NCBI RefSeq assembly: GCF_042686175.1
Contig: NZ_JBHUOR010000143.1
Coordinates: forward strand, 1-64,000
Reading direction: 5' to 3'
From: Kurthia populi
GTDB lineage: Bacteria > Bacillota > Bacilli > Bacillales_A > Planococcaceae
DNA length: 64,000 bases
The notes under the pieces are model-generated. The model was not told the origin of the DNA, did no database searches, and worked only from the letters and a program-made list of their open reading frames with translations. Shown piece after piece: positions 48,765 to 56,882 of this stretch. The stretch's first letter is position 1, and each line of letters opens with the position of its first letter. Position numbers and translations under genes: made by a program.

Positions 48765-49925
48765 ATGAAAATTGAACGTTCCGCACTGATGACAAAATTT
48801 CCGAAAGCGATTTTTGGTGACTTAAAAAAAGCTTCAAAAGAAGCGGCTACTACCGGTCATCAAATCATTGATTTAAGTCTTGGTAGCCCTGACCTACCAC
48901 CAGACGAAAAAATTCGCCAGGCATTAGCACATCATGCGCTCGCTGAGACTTCGTATGGCTATACACTAGGTGGCATTCAGGATTTCAATGAGGCCGTTGC
49001 ACGCTATTATAAACGCCGCGTGGAAGTCACGCTTGATGCATCTACACAGGTCTTACAGACGATGGGCTCTCAAGAAGGTCTTGTACATTTACCGCTCGCT
49101 TTTTGTAACCCCGGTGACATTGTCTTAACGACAGATCCTGGTTATGTGGCGTATGAAGCTGGGATTCATTTAGCACAGGCTGAGCCCTATTATATGCCGT
49201 TACGTGCTGACAATGCTTTTTTACCCGATTTACAGGCAATTCCTGAGGATGTTGCACAGCGCGCGAAATTACTGATTTTAAACTTACCTGGGAACCCGGT
49301 ACCTGCGATGCCTTCTATCCGCTTTTTTGATGACGTCATTGCCTTTGCAAAAAAATACAATATTATCGTGCTACACGATGCGGCCTATTCTGAATTTTAC
49401 TTTGATGAAACGGCGCCAGTGTCTTTTCTACAAGCAGCTGGTGCCATCGACGTTGGGATTGAGATTAATTCGCTATCAAAAAGTTTCAGTTTAGCGGGCG
49501 CACGTATTGCTTATATCGTCGGCAACGCAGAGATTATTGCGATTTTACAGCAATTAAAATCCAATTTAGACTATGGTACATTTGAACCGATTCAGCGCGC
49601 AGCTATCGTCGCACTCGATAACGCAGAAGAAATCACAGCGCGTCTACGCCAAACATTTGCAGCGCGACACCATGTTTTGTCACAAGGGCTTGCGGCACTA
49701 GGCTGGGATGTTGTACCATCAAAGGGTGGGATGTTCGTCTATGCGAAATATCCACAGCAAACGCTAAATGATATTGAATTTGCCTATGAAGCCATTGCCA
49801 AAATAGGTGTCGTTGTCGTTCCTGGATCTATTTTTGGCATGTCAGGTACAAATTATGTCCGTATTGCACTGGTGCAGCCTGAGAATGTAATTCGCGAAGC
49901 ATTGAGACGTTTTGCTACATTATAG
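48765..49925 (+). CDS. PLP-dependent class I aminotransferase
   Basis: 386 residues from the ATG at 48765 (AAAGGATG upstream; an ATG at 48753 lies within that site). The fold-type-I order is clear: IIDLSLGSPDLPP, SYGYTLGGIQDFNEAVARYYKRR, TDPGYVAYEAGIHLAQAEPYYMPL, LNLPGNPVPAMP, LHDAAYSEFYFDE, and INSLSKSFSLAGARIAYIVG with the PLP lysine. The pattern fits the PatA/LL-diaminopimelate-type group (YugH-like). It is divergent from the sigma-54-controlled permease, which raises the possibility of a shared amino-acid catabolic role. Substrate unknown. Confidence 0.87.
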   Translation: MKIERSALMTKFPKAIFGDLKKASKEAATTGHQIIDLSLGSPDLPPDEKIRQALAHHALAETSYGYTLGGIQDFNEAVARYYKRRVEVTLDASTQVLQTMGSQEGLVHLPLAFCNPGDIVLTTDPGYVAYEAGIHLAQAEPYYMPLRADNAFLPDLQAIPEDVAQRAKLLILNLPGNPVPAMPSIRFFDDVIAFAKKYNIIVLHDAAYSEFYFDETAPVSFLQAAGAIDVGIEINSLSKSFSLAGARIAYIVGNAEIIAILQQLKSNLDYGTFEPIQRAAIVALDNAEEITARLRQTFAARHHVLSQGLAALGWDVVPSKGGMFVYAKYPQQTLNDIEFAYEAIAKIGVVVVPGSIFGMSGTNYVRIALVQPENVIREALRRFATL

Positions 49926-49948
49926 ATTAGTCAAAGAAGGTGTCTATC

Positions 49949-50161
49949 GTGAAACAACATGAACCTACAGAGGAAGAACTTCAAAAAATCAATGAAGAAA
50001 TCGAGCGTGAATTTTTAGAAAAAGGTGAGGAAGCCTTTTCAGACGAAAAAAAAGAAGAGGATGCAAAAGTCCCCTTTTTCTTCGTTGTGATGCTTATTAT
50101 TTTATTCGGTATTTTATTGCTAAAAATCGCCCTCGTTGCAATCGGATTTTTCAATTCCTAA
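49949..50161 (+). CDS. Small single-pass membrane protein of unknown function
   Basis: 70 residues from the GTG at 49949 (GAAGGTG 6 nt upstream; another GTG at 49940 overlaps that site). A charged, Glu/Lys-rich N-terminal half (PTEEELQKINEEIEREFLEKGEEAF) is followed by one membrane helix (FFFVVMLIILFGILLLKIALVAIGFF). It begins 23 nt after the aminotransferase stop, so it is probably cotranscribed. Its stop is directly adjacent to the stop of the converging gene, with no room for a terminator. No family recognised. Confidence 0.6.
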   Translation: MKQHEPTEEELQKINEEIEREFLEKGEEAFSDEKKEEDAKVPFFFVVMLIILFGILLLKIALVAIGFFNS

Positions 50162-50560
50162 TTAACGCAATGTTTCATAATGCTCCACAAGTTCAATTTC
50201 ATGTGGTTGCACATATTTACGATAATGATTCAGTCCAACAGATTCAAAATGATATAAATGCGCGGCTAGGCTATCGTCGGTTTCAAGGCGATAGCTTTTT
50301 TTAATTTCATCATAATAAACTGCGTACAATTCTCCGTTGTAACGTGCATGTGTATCGATTGTATAAAGGCGATCAATATCATCAAGTGCTACTTCTTTTA
50401 TAAAAAAGTCCGTTGAAATAAATTGTTTCACACGATAAAATCCGTCCAGTAAACTTTCGGCCTCATGTGATTTCAACACGACCATGCCATTATGCTGTGT
50501 CGTAACTTCATATTCTGCACCATTATAGGTTGCAAATTTTCCTTTTTTCACATTCACCAC
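50162..50560 (-). CDS. Conserved-looking protein of unknown function
   Basis: 132 residues, no membrane segment or signal peptide. Strand-rich start (GKFATYNGAEYEVTTQHNGMVVLKS), central FYRVKQFISTDFFIKEVALDDIDRLYTIDTHARYNGELYAVYYDE and a tail YRKYVQPHEIELVEHYETLR. The start is uncertain: three GTG codons (50560, 50557, 50551) follow AAAGGAAG. A terminator lies upstream. No family recognised. Confidence 0.6.
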   Translation of the reverse strand: MVNVKKGKFATYNGAEYEVTTQHNGMVVLKSHEAESLLDGFYRVKQFISTDFFIKEVALDDIDRLYTIDTHARYNGELYAVYYDEIKKSYRLETDDSLAAHLYHFESVGLNHYRKYVQPHEIELVEHYETLR

Positions 50561-50602
50561 TTCCTTTTACCGATTTTTCCCCGGATTTTATCAAAACGAA
50601 AC

Positions 50603-50640
50603 AAAAAAAGATGCTTATCTCATAGATAAGCATCTTTTTT
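50603..50640. terminator. Terminator after argD (bidirectional)
   Basis: AAAGATGCTTATC / GATAAGCATCTTT with a 5-nt loop and U-tracts both ways, about 120 nt past the argD stop. Confidence 0.9.
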
Positions 50641-50759
50641 CGTGTAAGACAACTAATTCAATAGGTCCCTGTTCCTATTTGGTCAATTGAAATCACTATT
50701 ATTATAAGAGGTTAATGCTAATGAATTGTGGTTCTCGAAGCACATTAATTCATATGAAA

Positions 50760-51887
50760 CTATCCTAAAATTTCTTTTAAAATCGCAACCGCTGCATCGA
50801 TTTCTTCATTCGACACCGTTAGCGGTGGTAATAGACGCACTGTCGTTTCGCCAGCACCGACTAATAATAGCCCTTTTTCTTCGGCCGCTTGAATCACCTC
50901 TGCTACCGGTAGTGGTGATTCGATGCCCAGTAGTAAGCCCATGCCACGTACTTGTAAATTTGGTAGTGCTTTTGCAAGTTGTTGCTTTGCATAGATTGAT
51001 TTCGTTTCGACATCTGCTAAGAATGCTTGGTCAAATACAGTATCAATAACTGTTTGCGCGATATGTGTCGCCATTGGATTACCACCGAATGTCGTGCCAT
51101 GTGTCCCCGGACCAAAGCTATCAAACAATGCTTCTGTTGCAAGCATTGCACCGATTGGGAAGCCGCCACCAAGGCCTTTTGCTAATGACACGATGTCTGG
51201 TTTTAATGCCGTTTGCTCCCATGCATAGCGCGTACCTGTACGGGCTATGCCTGTTTGTACCTCATCGACGATTAATAAAATGCCTTTGTCATCACAAATG
51301 GCTTGAATCGCTTCTGCAAATTCCGCTGTGACTGGGTTGACGCCACCTTCGCCTTGCACGACTTCTAACATAATTGCCGCTGTTTCTTCATCTACAGCTG
51401 CTTGTAATGCTGCTACATCATTAAATGGTAAATACTCGAATTTTTCGACAATCGGACCGAAGCCAGCATGCACTTTTTCTTGTCCTGTCGCACTCATTGC
51501 CGCAAATGTACGACCATGGAATGAGTGTAGGAATGTAATCATTTTATGCTTACCTGTATGTTTACGTGCTAATTTAATTGCCGCTTCATTCGCTTCTGTA
51601 CCTGAGTTACAGAAGAAACCATGCGCTAAATGTGTATCTGCTACAAGGCTTGCTGCTAGCTTTTCTTGCTCTGGATTATCAAATAAATTCGATACATGCC
51701 ATAGCTTGTCACTTTGTTCTTTCATCGCCTCTACTAAAATGGGATTGGAGTGACCAAGTGATAGTACAGCAATCCCCGAAACGAAATCTAAATATTCCTT
51801 GCCAGCTTCATCCCAAACTTTTGTACCTTGTCCTTTTACTAAATGAACGGGACGACGTTTATAATTGTTAAAAAGTGCTTGTGTCAT
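50760..51887 (-). CDS. argD: Acetylornithine aminotransferase
   Basis: 375 residues, class III aminotransferase. Signatures: GIAVLSLGHSNPILVEAMKEQ, FFCNSGTEANEAAIKLARKHTGK, LHSFHGRTFAAMSATGQEK, LIVDEVQTGIARTGT, and the PLP lysine in SLAKGLGGGFPIGA. It converts N-acetylglutamate semialdehyde to N-acetylornithine. The ATG overlaps the argB stop by 4 nt. It is the last gene of argCJBD; argF and carAB, which follow in B. subtilis, are absent here. Confidence 0.96.
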   Translation of the reverse strand: MTQALFNNYKRRPVHLVKGQGTKVWDEAGKEYLDFVSGIAVLSLGHSNPILVEAMKEQSDKLWHVSNLFDNPEQEKLAASLVADTHLAHGFFCNSGTEANEAAIKLARKHTGKHKMITFLHSFHGRTFAAMSATGQEKVHAGFGPIVEKFEYLPFNDVAALQAAVDEETAAIMLEVVQGEGGVNPVTAEFAEAIQAICDDKGILLIVDEVQTGIARTGTRYAWEQTALKPDIVSLAKGLGGGFPIGAMLATEALFDSFGPGTHGTTFGGNPMATHIAQTVIDTVFDQAFLADVETKSIYAKQQLAKALPNLQVRGMGLLLGIESPLPVAEVIQAAEEKGLLLVGAGETTVRLLPPLTVSNEEIDAAVAILKEILG

Positions 51888-52663
51888 ACGAGTACCTTCT
51901 TTCCTAAAATAGATGTACCTTCTAATGAATCATTCACGATATTCACTTGTGGAATGCCTGATTCAAGACATTCTACAGCAGCGCGTACTTTCGGAATCAT
52001 TCCGCCATAAATATCGCCGGATAAAATCCATAAATCAATTTGTTCCGGTGTTAATTCTTCTACCGTTTCTTCATGGAATTTAACGCCTGGTGTATCCGTA
52101 ACAAGTAATAATTCATCCGCTCCCCATTCAAGCGCAATCTCACTCGCTACGGTATCCCCATTAATATTTAATGCCGTACCATCAATTGTCGCACCGATAC
52201 ATGCTACTACTGGGATATAATCGATTTTTTGTAATTGCTCAAGTAAATCAATATTAATCGACTCAATATGACCAACATAGCCATATGTGTCTTGGTCTAA
52301 ATACGTACATTCAATTAGTGTGCCATCCTCACCGTTTAAGCCCACTGCAGGAATACCTGCACGATTTAAGCGCCCGGTTAAATAAGGATTAACCGTCCCA
52401 ATAAGTGTCCCTGTAACGATCGAAATCGCATCCTCATTCGTCACACGAATCCCATTATGCGTGTACGTATTAATTTTACGTTCTTTGAGTGCTTGGTTAA
52501 TTGCTGGACCACCACCATGTACGATAACGATTTCAGCACCCGCAGCTTTTAATTTTTTAATTTCCTCAAAAAAGGTGTCCGTTAAGCTCGCGAGCATACT
52601 CCCACCAAGCTTAATGACCAACTTCTTATGAGCGGTAGGTTGCGTTGATTTGTACGTAGTCAT
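51884..52663 (-). CDS. argB: Acetylglutamate kinase
   Basis: 259 residues, amino-acid-kinase fold: KLVIKLGGSMLASL at the N-terminus, VIVHGGGPAINQALKE, GRLNRAGIPAVGLNGEDG, NINGDTVASEIALEWGADELLLVTDTPGV, and SGDIYGGMIPKVRAAVECL in outline. It phosphorylates N-acetylglutamate. The start overlaps the argJ end by 38 nt; there is no better ribosome site nearby. The N-terminal extension (TTYKSTQPTAHK) is longer than usual, so a TTG at about 52621 is possible. Confidence 0.95.
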   Translation of the reverse strand: MTTYKSTQPTAHKKLVIKLGGSMLASLTDTFFEEIKKLKAAGAEIVIVHGGGPAINQALKERKINTYTHNGIRVTNEDAISIVTGTLIGTVNPYLTGRLNRAGIPAVGLNGEDGTLIECTYLDQDTYGYVGHIESINIDLLEQLQKIDYIPVVACIGATIDGTALNINGDTVASEIALEWGADELLLVTDTPGVKFHEETVEELTPEQIDLWILSGDIYGGMIPKVRAAVECLESGIPQVNIVNDSLEGTSILGKKVLV

Positions 52664-53846
52664 ACGTTAAGTCACATCCCCACGCTTTGCCTTGGCCTTC
52701 GCCAACATGAAGGTCCACAACAATTTTTATTTCTGGTTGCTTTAAATACTCAAGTAAATAGGCTTCTGAGAAATCTAACGGCTCACCGCCATCTACTACG
52801 GCTTCGTCCCCGATTTTAATAAAAACATTCGTTGGATCAATGGCACAACCTGAATAACCAACCGCTGCTAAAATACGACCCCAGTTTGCATCATTACCAA
52901 ATACTGCTGTTTTAACAAGTGGTGAACCGACAACTGTTTTGGCAATCTTAATCGCTTCTTCATTTGTCGCTGCGCCAATAACCGTTGTTTCGATTAACTT
53001 CGTTGCGCCTTCGCCATCTTTTGCAATCATTTTTGCAAGGTCTTGGCTGACAAGACGGAACGCTTCCTTAAATGCATCCCAGTCTGCATGTTCCGGTGTT
53101 AATGATTCATTACCCGCTAAACCGTTTGCTAAAGCGAGAACAGTATCATTTGTTGATGTATCACCATCTACTGTAATTGCATTAAATGTCACATTTGTCG
53201 CAGCTGCTAATAATGTTTGTAATGTATCCGAATCAATTTTCGCATCTGTCGTAATGACACCAAGCATTGTCGCCATATTCGGCTCAATCATGCCCGAACC
53301 TTTTGCCGTACCAGCAATGGTTACTTCTTTGTTATCAATCATAACGGTATACGCTGTATTTTTCATTACGGTATCCGTTGTAAGTAATGCTTCGGCAAAA
53401 TGGACCCCATGTTCGACAGAATCTCCTAATTCGATTTCTTGAATACCTTTAATGATTGGCTCCATTAGTAAGTGCTGTCCGATAACTCCTGTTGAACAAA
53501 CGCCAACTGTATTCGCTGGAATCATGAATTTATCTGCAACTAATTGTTGCATTTGTTTCGCATCCGCTAAGCCCTGCTTTCCTGTGCATGCATTAGCATT
53601 GCCTGAATTTAACACGACCGCTTGTAATGTGCGTGAGTCATAAATTGTTTCCTTCGTCACAACCACAGGTGCTGCTTTAATCGCATTTGTAGTAAATACA
53701 CCTGCAACACTCGCTGGTACTTCACTAAATAATAACGCTAAATCTTTCTTTTTATGTTTTACGCCACAATGCATCCCTGCAGCTGTAAAGCCTTTCGGTG
53801 ACACGATATGTTTTGCAACGACTTGTTTCACGTCAACTGTTGTCAT
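52626..53846 (-). CDS. argJ: Bifunctional glutamate N-acetyltransferase / amino-acid N-acetyltransferase
   Basis: 406 residues from the ATG at 53846 (AGGGGGAG 8 nt upstream). The self-cleavage site is intact: the nucleophilic Thr in SGMIEPNMATMLGVITTDAKI, the A-T-M-L motif. Other signatures are KGFTAAGMHCGVK, LNSGNANACTGKQGLADA, and DGDTSTNDTVLALANGLAG. It transfers the acetyl group from N-acetylornithine to glutamate (the cyclic route). Whether it also uses acetyl-CoA, as in B. subtilis, is likely but not readable. It starts 15 nt past the argC stop. Confidence 0.95.
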   Translation of the reverse strand: MTTVDVKQVVAKHIVSPKGFTAAGMHCGVKHKKKDLALLFSEVPASVAGVFTTNAIKAAPVVVTKETIYDSRTLQAVVLNSGNANACTGKQGLADAKQMQQLVADKFMIPANTVGVCSTGVIGQHLLMEPIIKGIQEIELGDSVEHGVHFAEALLTTDTVMKNTAYTVMIDNKEVTIAGTAKGSGMIEPNMATMLGVITTDAKIDSDTLQTLLAAATNVTFNAITVDGDTSTNDTVLALANGLAGNESLTPEHADWDAFKEAFRLVSQDLAKMIAKDGEGATKLIETTVIGAATNEEAIKIAKTVVGSPLVKTAVFGNDANWGRILAAVGYSGCAIDPTNVFIKIGDEAVVDGGEPLDFSEAYLLEYLKQPEIKIVVDLHVGEGQGKAWGCDLTYDYVQINATYRS

Positions 53847-53861
53847 ATGGAACACTCCCCC

Positions 53862-54890
53862 TTAAATGAATATTGGTACTTGCGTTAATCCCTCTGTTTC
53901 GTCATAGCCAAATAATAGATTCATATTTTGAATCGCTTGCCCGGCTGCCCCTTTTACTAAGTTATCAATTACCGAAACGATGGTGACCCGATTTGTTCGT
54001 GCATCGACATTAACATGAATATCACAGAAATTCGTGCCACGTACTTGATTGGTACTGACGCGCGTAGCATCTTGTAAAACACGTACAAATGGTTTCTGTG
54101 CATAATATTTGTCATATGCTGCATATAAATCGGTTTCTGTCACACCGTCTTTTAATGGTGCATAGCTTGTCGCGATAATGCCGCGAATCATTGGCACTAA
54201 ATGTGTCGAAAATGTAATTGGATAACTTTCTCCTGCATACATCGCAATCGCCTGCTCAATTTCTGGGATATGCTGATGTTTATTTACTTTATAAATCGAT
54301 GTCGCTTCTGTATTTTCTGTAAAATGTGTGCCTTGGGAAGGTTTATTACCAGACCCTGAAATACCACTTTTTGCATCAATAATCAGTTGTGAGCCATCGA
54401 TTAAGTTTTCTTTTAATAATGGAAGTAATGATAATAATACCGCTGTTGGATAGCATCCTGGATTGGCGATAACTTTTGCGCCAGTTGTATCTTGCCATTC
54501 TGCTAAGCCATACATCGCCTTATCGACAAATGCTTGTGGTGCGGGCTTTTTGTGATACCATGTTTCGTAATCTGCAATGTCTTTCAAACGAAGATCACCA
54601 GACAAATCAATAAATGTTGTGTGCGCATTCGCCACATCCGGCAATAGCTGACCAGAGACGCCGGATGGAGTGCTCGTGAAGACAACATCTAGTTTTGCAA
54701 TCGCCTCTTTTGTAATGGCTTCTAGTGGAAAATCGTATAAGCCTTTCAAATGAGGGTATTTAGCTGAGAATAATGCGCCTTCATCTGATGATGTAAAGAG
54801 CGTAATCGACTCTACTTTTGAATGATTATGCAATAAGCGAATCAACTCCAAACCACCATATCCCGTTGCTCCAATAATTCCGACTTTCAT
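53862..54890 (-). CDS. argC: N-acetyl-gamma-glutamyl-phosphate reductase
   Basis: 342 residues from the ATG at 54890 (GAGAGGTGATTGG upstream). The NADP-binding start is MKVGIIGATGYGGLELIRLLHNH; the catalytic Cys is in VIANPGCYPTAVLLSLLPL; GISGSGNKPSQGTHFTE and HLVPMIRGIIATSY are family signatures. First gene of argCJBD. The -35/-10 promoter is overlapped by an ARG-box-like sequence. Confidence 0.95.
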   Translation of the reverse strand: MKVGIIGATGYGGLELIRLLHNHSKVESITLFTSSDEGALFSAKYPHLKGLYDFPLEAITKEAIAKLDVVFTSTPSGVSGQLLPDVANAHTTFIDLSGDLRLKDIADYETWYHKKPAPQAFVDKAMYGLAEWQDTTGAKVIANPGCYPTAVLLSLLPLLKENLIDGSQLIIDAKSGISGSGNKPSQGTHFTENTEATSIYKVNKHQHIPEIEQAIAMYAGESYPITFSTHLVPMIRGIIATSYAPLKDGVTETDLYAAYDKYYAQKPFVRVLQDATRVSTNQVRGTNFCDIHVNVDARTNRVTIVSVIDNLVKGAAGQAIQNMNLLFGYDETEGLTQVPIFI

Positions 54891-54918
54891 CCAATCACCT
54901 CTCGTTTTTGATGTAAAA

Positions 54919-54980
54919 AGTATACAAATGAATAAATATAATGTCAACTGCATTATTATTTATTTTTAGAAAATTCAATA
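54919..54980 (-). promoter_or_regulatory. argC promoter with candidate ARG boxes
   Basis: TTGACA (54942-54947) and TATACT (54919-54924) are exactly 17 nt apart on the minus strand. The spacer contains ATGAATAAATATAATG on the plus strand (54928-54943), a partial match to the B. subtilis ARG box (CATGAATAAAAATTCAAG). A second partial one, TTAGAAAATTCAATA, is at about 54965-54980. Binding by AhrC/ArgR would block the promoter. Confidence 0.6.
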
Positions 54981-55020
54981 CATAATAACTTAGAAAATCG
55001 CGCCAGAATAGCTTTTTTAC

Positions 55021-55060
55021 GACGCAAAAAAAATTTTTTATAGCGCAAAAAAATTTTTCG
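55021..55060. repeat. A-tract tandem repeat
   Basis: Two near copies of GCGCAAAAAAAATTTTT stand in tandem (GACGCAAAAAAAATTTTTT, TAGCGCAAAAAAATTTTTC). A related CGCAAAAAAAATTTTC is at about 60577-60592. Such phased A-tracts bend DNA, and no other role is evident. Confidence 0.4.
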
Positions 55061-55066
55061 CATAAT

Positions 55067-55106
55067 AAAAAACAGCTTATTTTTTGTATAAAAATAAGCT
55101 GTTTTT
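55067..55106 (-). terminator. Terminator after the Spo0M-like gene
   Basis: AAAAACAGCTTATTTTT / AAAAATAAGCTGTTTTT, a perfect 17-bp stem, U-rich end on the minus strand, 28 nt past the stop. Confidence 0.88.
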
Positions 55107-55133
55107 GTATATTTAGTTTATTATATGCATTTT

Positions 55134-55514
55134 TTATTGATTATTATACACAAAATTATCTTCTGCACGCATAATCTCTTCGCCAAATAATTGCAATGAA
55201 GTACGCAAGATAAGCTCACTTGTCGTTGGTTCCTCCATCCAGCGGTCATCTGGTACGATTTCAAACACGATCATTTCAGCTTGTTTCGATTTGACATTCC
55301 CAACCATTTGAATATCATGTTTTAATAACGTTTTTTCATCTCCCGTTATACGGTCTTTGCGAACAACCTCTAATTGAATAAAATCAATTTTTGCTTCATC
55401 CTCGCAGCCTTCGATATAAACCGTACCACTTAGATTTTCACCAAATGCGACCTCTGCCTGGTCAACGATGGTCGTAATCTCCATCTCGTCTTTCACAATT
55501 TTCGTCGTATACAT
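55134..55514 (-). CDS. Arrestin-like protein, possibly Spo0M-related
   Basis: 126 residues, all-beta appearance. ITTIVDQAEVAFGENLSGTVYIEGCEDEAKIDFIQLEVVRKD is close to the first half of Spo0M (G-x-x-V-x-G-x-V-x-x-x-G-G pattern). The rest, FEIVPDDRWMEEPTTSELILRTSLQLFGEEIMRAEDNFVY, fits one arrestin-like lobe. Full-length Spo0M is about 258 residues, so this is a half-length relative. Its role in sporulation or chemotaxis here is unknown. AGGAG lies about 10 nt before the ATG. Confidence 0.5.
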   Translation of the reverse strand: MYTTKIVKDEMEITTIVDQAEVAFGENLSGTVYIEGCEDEAKIDFIQLEVVRKDRITGDEKTLLKHDIQMVGNVKSKQAEMIVFEIVPDDRWMEEPTTSELILRTSLQLFGEEIMRAEDNFVYNNQ

Positions 55515-55581
55515 TGCTATTTCACTCCTGTGTTTTGTCTGTAGCTAGACGTTCTGTTCCCTTATTTTACCGCAAACAAAC

Positions 55582-55620
55582 AAAAAGTGTTAGGGCTATT
55601 ACTCACCCTAACACCTTTTT
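55582..55620 (-). terminator. Terminator after the AI-2E permease gene
   Basis: GTGTTAGGG / CCCTAACAC with a 10-nt loop, U-run on the minus strand, adjacent to the permease stop. Confidence 0.88.
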
Positions 55621-56859
55621 TCAATAATTGTCGCGTAATTTTTCCATTTCTTCATCTAATTCATAATGCTTTGATGGATCTGGTTGATATTTATTGTAAC
55701 GGCGTTTGTACAAGTAAATAATATGCGATACGAATACTTTAAGAACCGCATATCCTGGAATCCCTAGTACAACCCCTGCTACACCAAATAATTTACCACT
55801 CACGAGTAAAACAAAAATAATCGTAATCGGATGAATGTGTAACGATTTCCCCATGACCTGAGGTGAAATAAATTTCCCTTCAAGCAATTGCACGACTGTC
55901 CATACAATCCCTAACTTAATTAGCATAAATGGTGACGTAACAATCGCAATAATAATCGCTGGTGTAATGGCAATCATTGGTCCTAAATATGGTACAACAC
56001 TTGTGACCATCGCCAAGATTCCGAGAACAACCGCATAATCCATGCCGATAATTAAAAAGCCGATTGTCATTAAAATCCCAATGCACATGGCTACGATAAT
56101 CTGGCCTTGAATATAGCCAGAAATTTGTGTATCTGCACGTTTTAGTAATAATGCTGTTTCAGGACGAACTGTTTTCGGTAAAATTTTCACAAAGAATTTT
56201 GGTAGTTTTTCACCATCTTTTAATAGATAGAATAAAATGAATGGTGTCGTGACAATCGCTACAACAAGGCTTGTCAATGTTGAAACAAAACCGCCGACCC
56301 CTGTCGCAAGTGTCGAGCCAATATCACTTGACCACTCGGTAATTTTTTGTGTAAATTCATTCATTGTTTTATCAACGACACTTGTCACATCTAATCCAAA
56401 GCGGTCCATCGTTGACGTTACAAATGAACTCTTCATAAAGTTTTGGATATTCTCAAAGAGCTGCATAATATATGCCGGAAATTCTCGTACTAAATCTAAA
56501 AATTGTTCTTTTACAAATGGGAATACGAGTGTAATTGCAATTGTAATAAGTCCAATAACAGCTAGATAGATAATGAAAATCCCAACGACTTTAGGCGTTC
56601 CCCATTTAATCATTAACCGTAAAATTGGTCGTAGTAAATAGAATAAAATACCAGATAAAATAATTGGTACAATAACTGTTTGGAACAGAATCGCTAATGG
56701 CTTAAAAACAAATTCAATTTGATCATATACCGCAATAACAATTCCTGCTAAGAGTACTACAAGCATGCCATATAATAAGTTTCGTCCACCTAGAAATTGA
56801 ATGAAACGCGTTGCGAAGAAATCTTTTCGTTGTGGTTCATGTGGGTCTTTTTGTTCCAT
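55621..56859 (-). CDS. AI-2E family transporter (YueF/TqsA-like)
   Basis: 412 residues, about eight membrane helices with a large soluble segment after helix 3. FKPLAILFQTVIVPIILSGILFYLLRPI and the C-terminal TSVVPYLGPMIAITPAIIIAI, EGKFISPQVMGKSLHIHPITIIFVLLVSGKLFGVAGVVLGIP in outline are the family signatures. Members export autoinducer-2 or act in Na+(Li+)/H+ exchange. Not resolvable here. Starts 23 nt after the LCP gene, so the two are probably one operon. Confidence 0.9.
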   Translation of the reverse strand: MEQKDPHEPQRKDFFATRFIQFLGGRNLLYGMLVVLLAGIVIAVYDQIEFVFKPLAILFQTVIVPIILSGILFYLLRPILRLMIKWGTPKVVGIFIIYLAVIGLITIAITLVFPFVKEQFLDLVREFPAYIMQLFENIQNFMKSSFVTSTMDRFGLDVTSVVDKTMNEFTQKITEWSSDIGSTLATGVGGFVSTLTSLVVAIVTTPFILFYLLKDGEKLPKFFVKILPKTVRPETALLLKRADTQISGYIQGQIIVAMCIGILMTIGFLIIGMDYAVVLGILAMVTSVVPYLGPMIAITPAIIIAIVTSPFMLIKLGIVWTVVQLLEGKFISPQVMGKSLHIHPITIIFVLLVSGKLFGVAGVVLGIPGYAVLKVFVSHIIYLYKRRYNKYQPDPSKHYELDEEMEKLRDNY

Positions 56860-56882
56860 CTAACTCCCCCCTGTGACATTAT

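Noticed and set aside
52939..53442. 167-codon open frame antisense to argJ
   Set aside because: Composition (Ala/Val/Ser-rich, no motifs) is that of a reverse-strand shadow of a coding gene.
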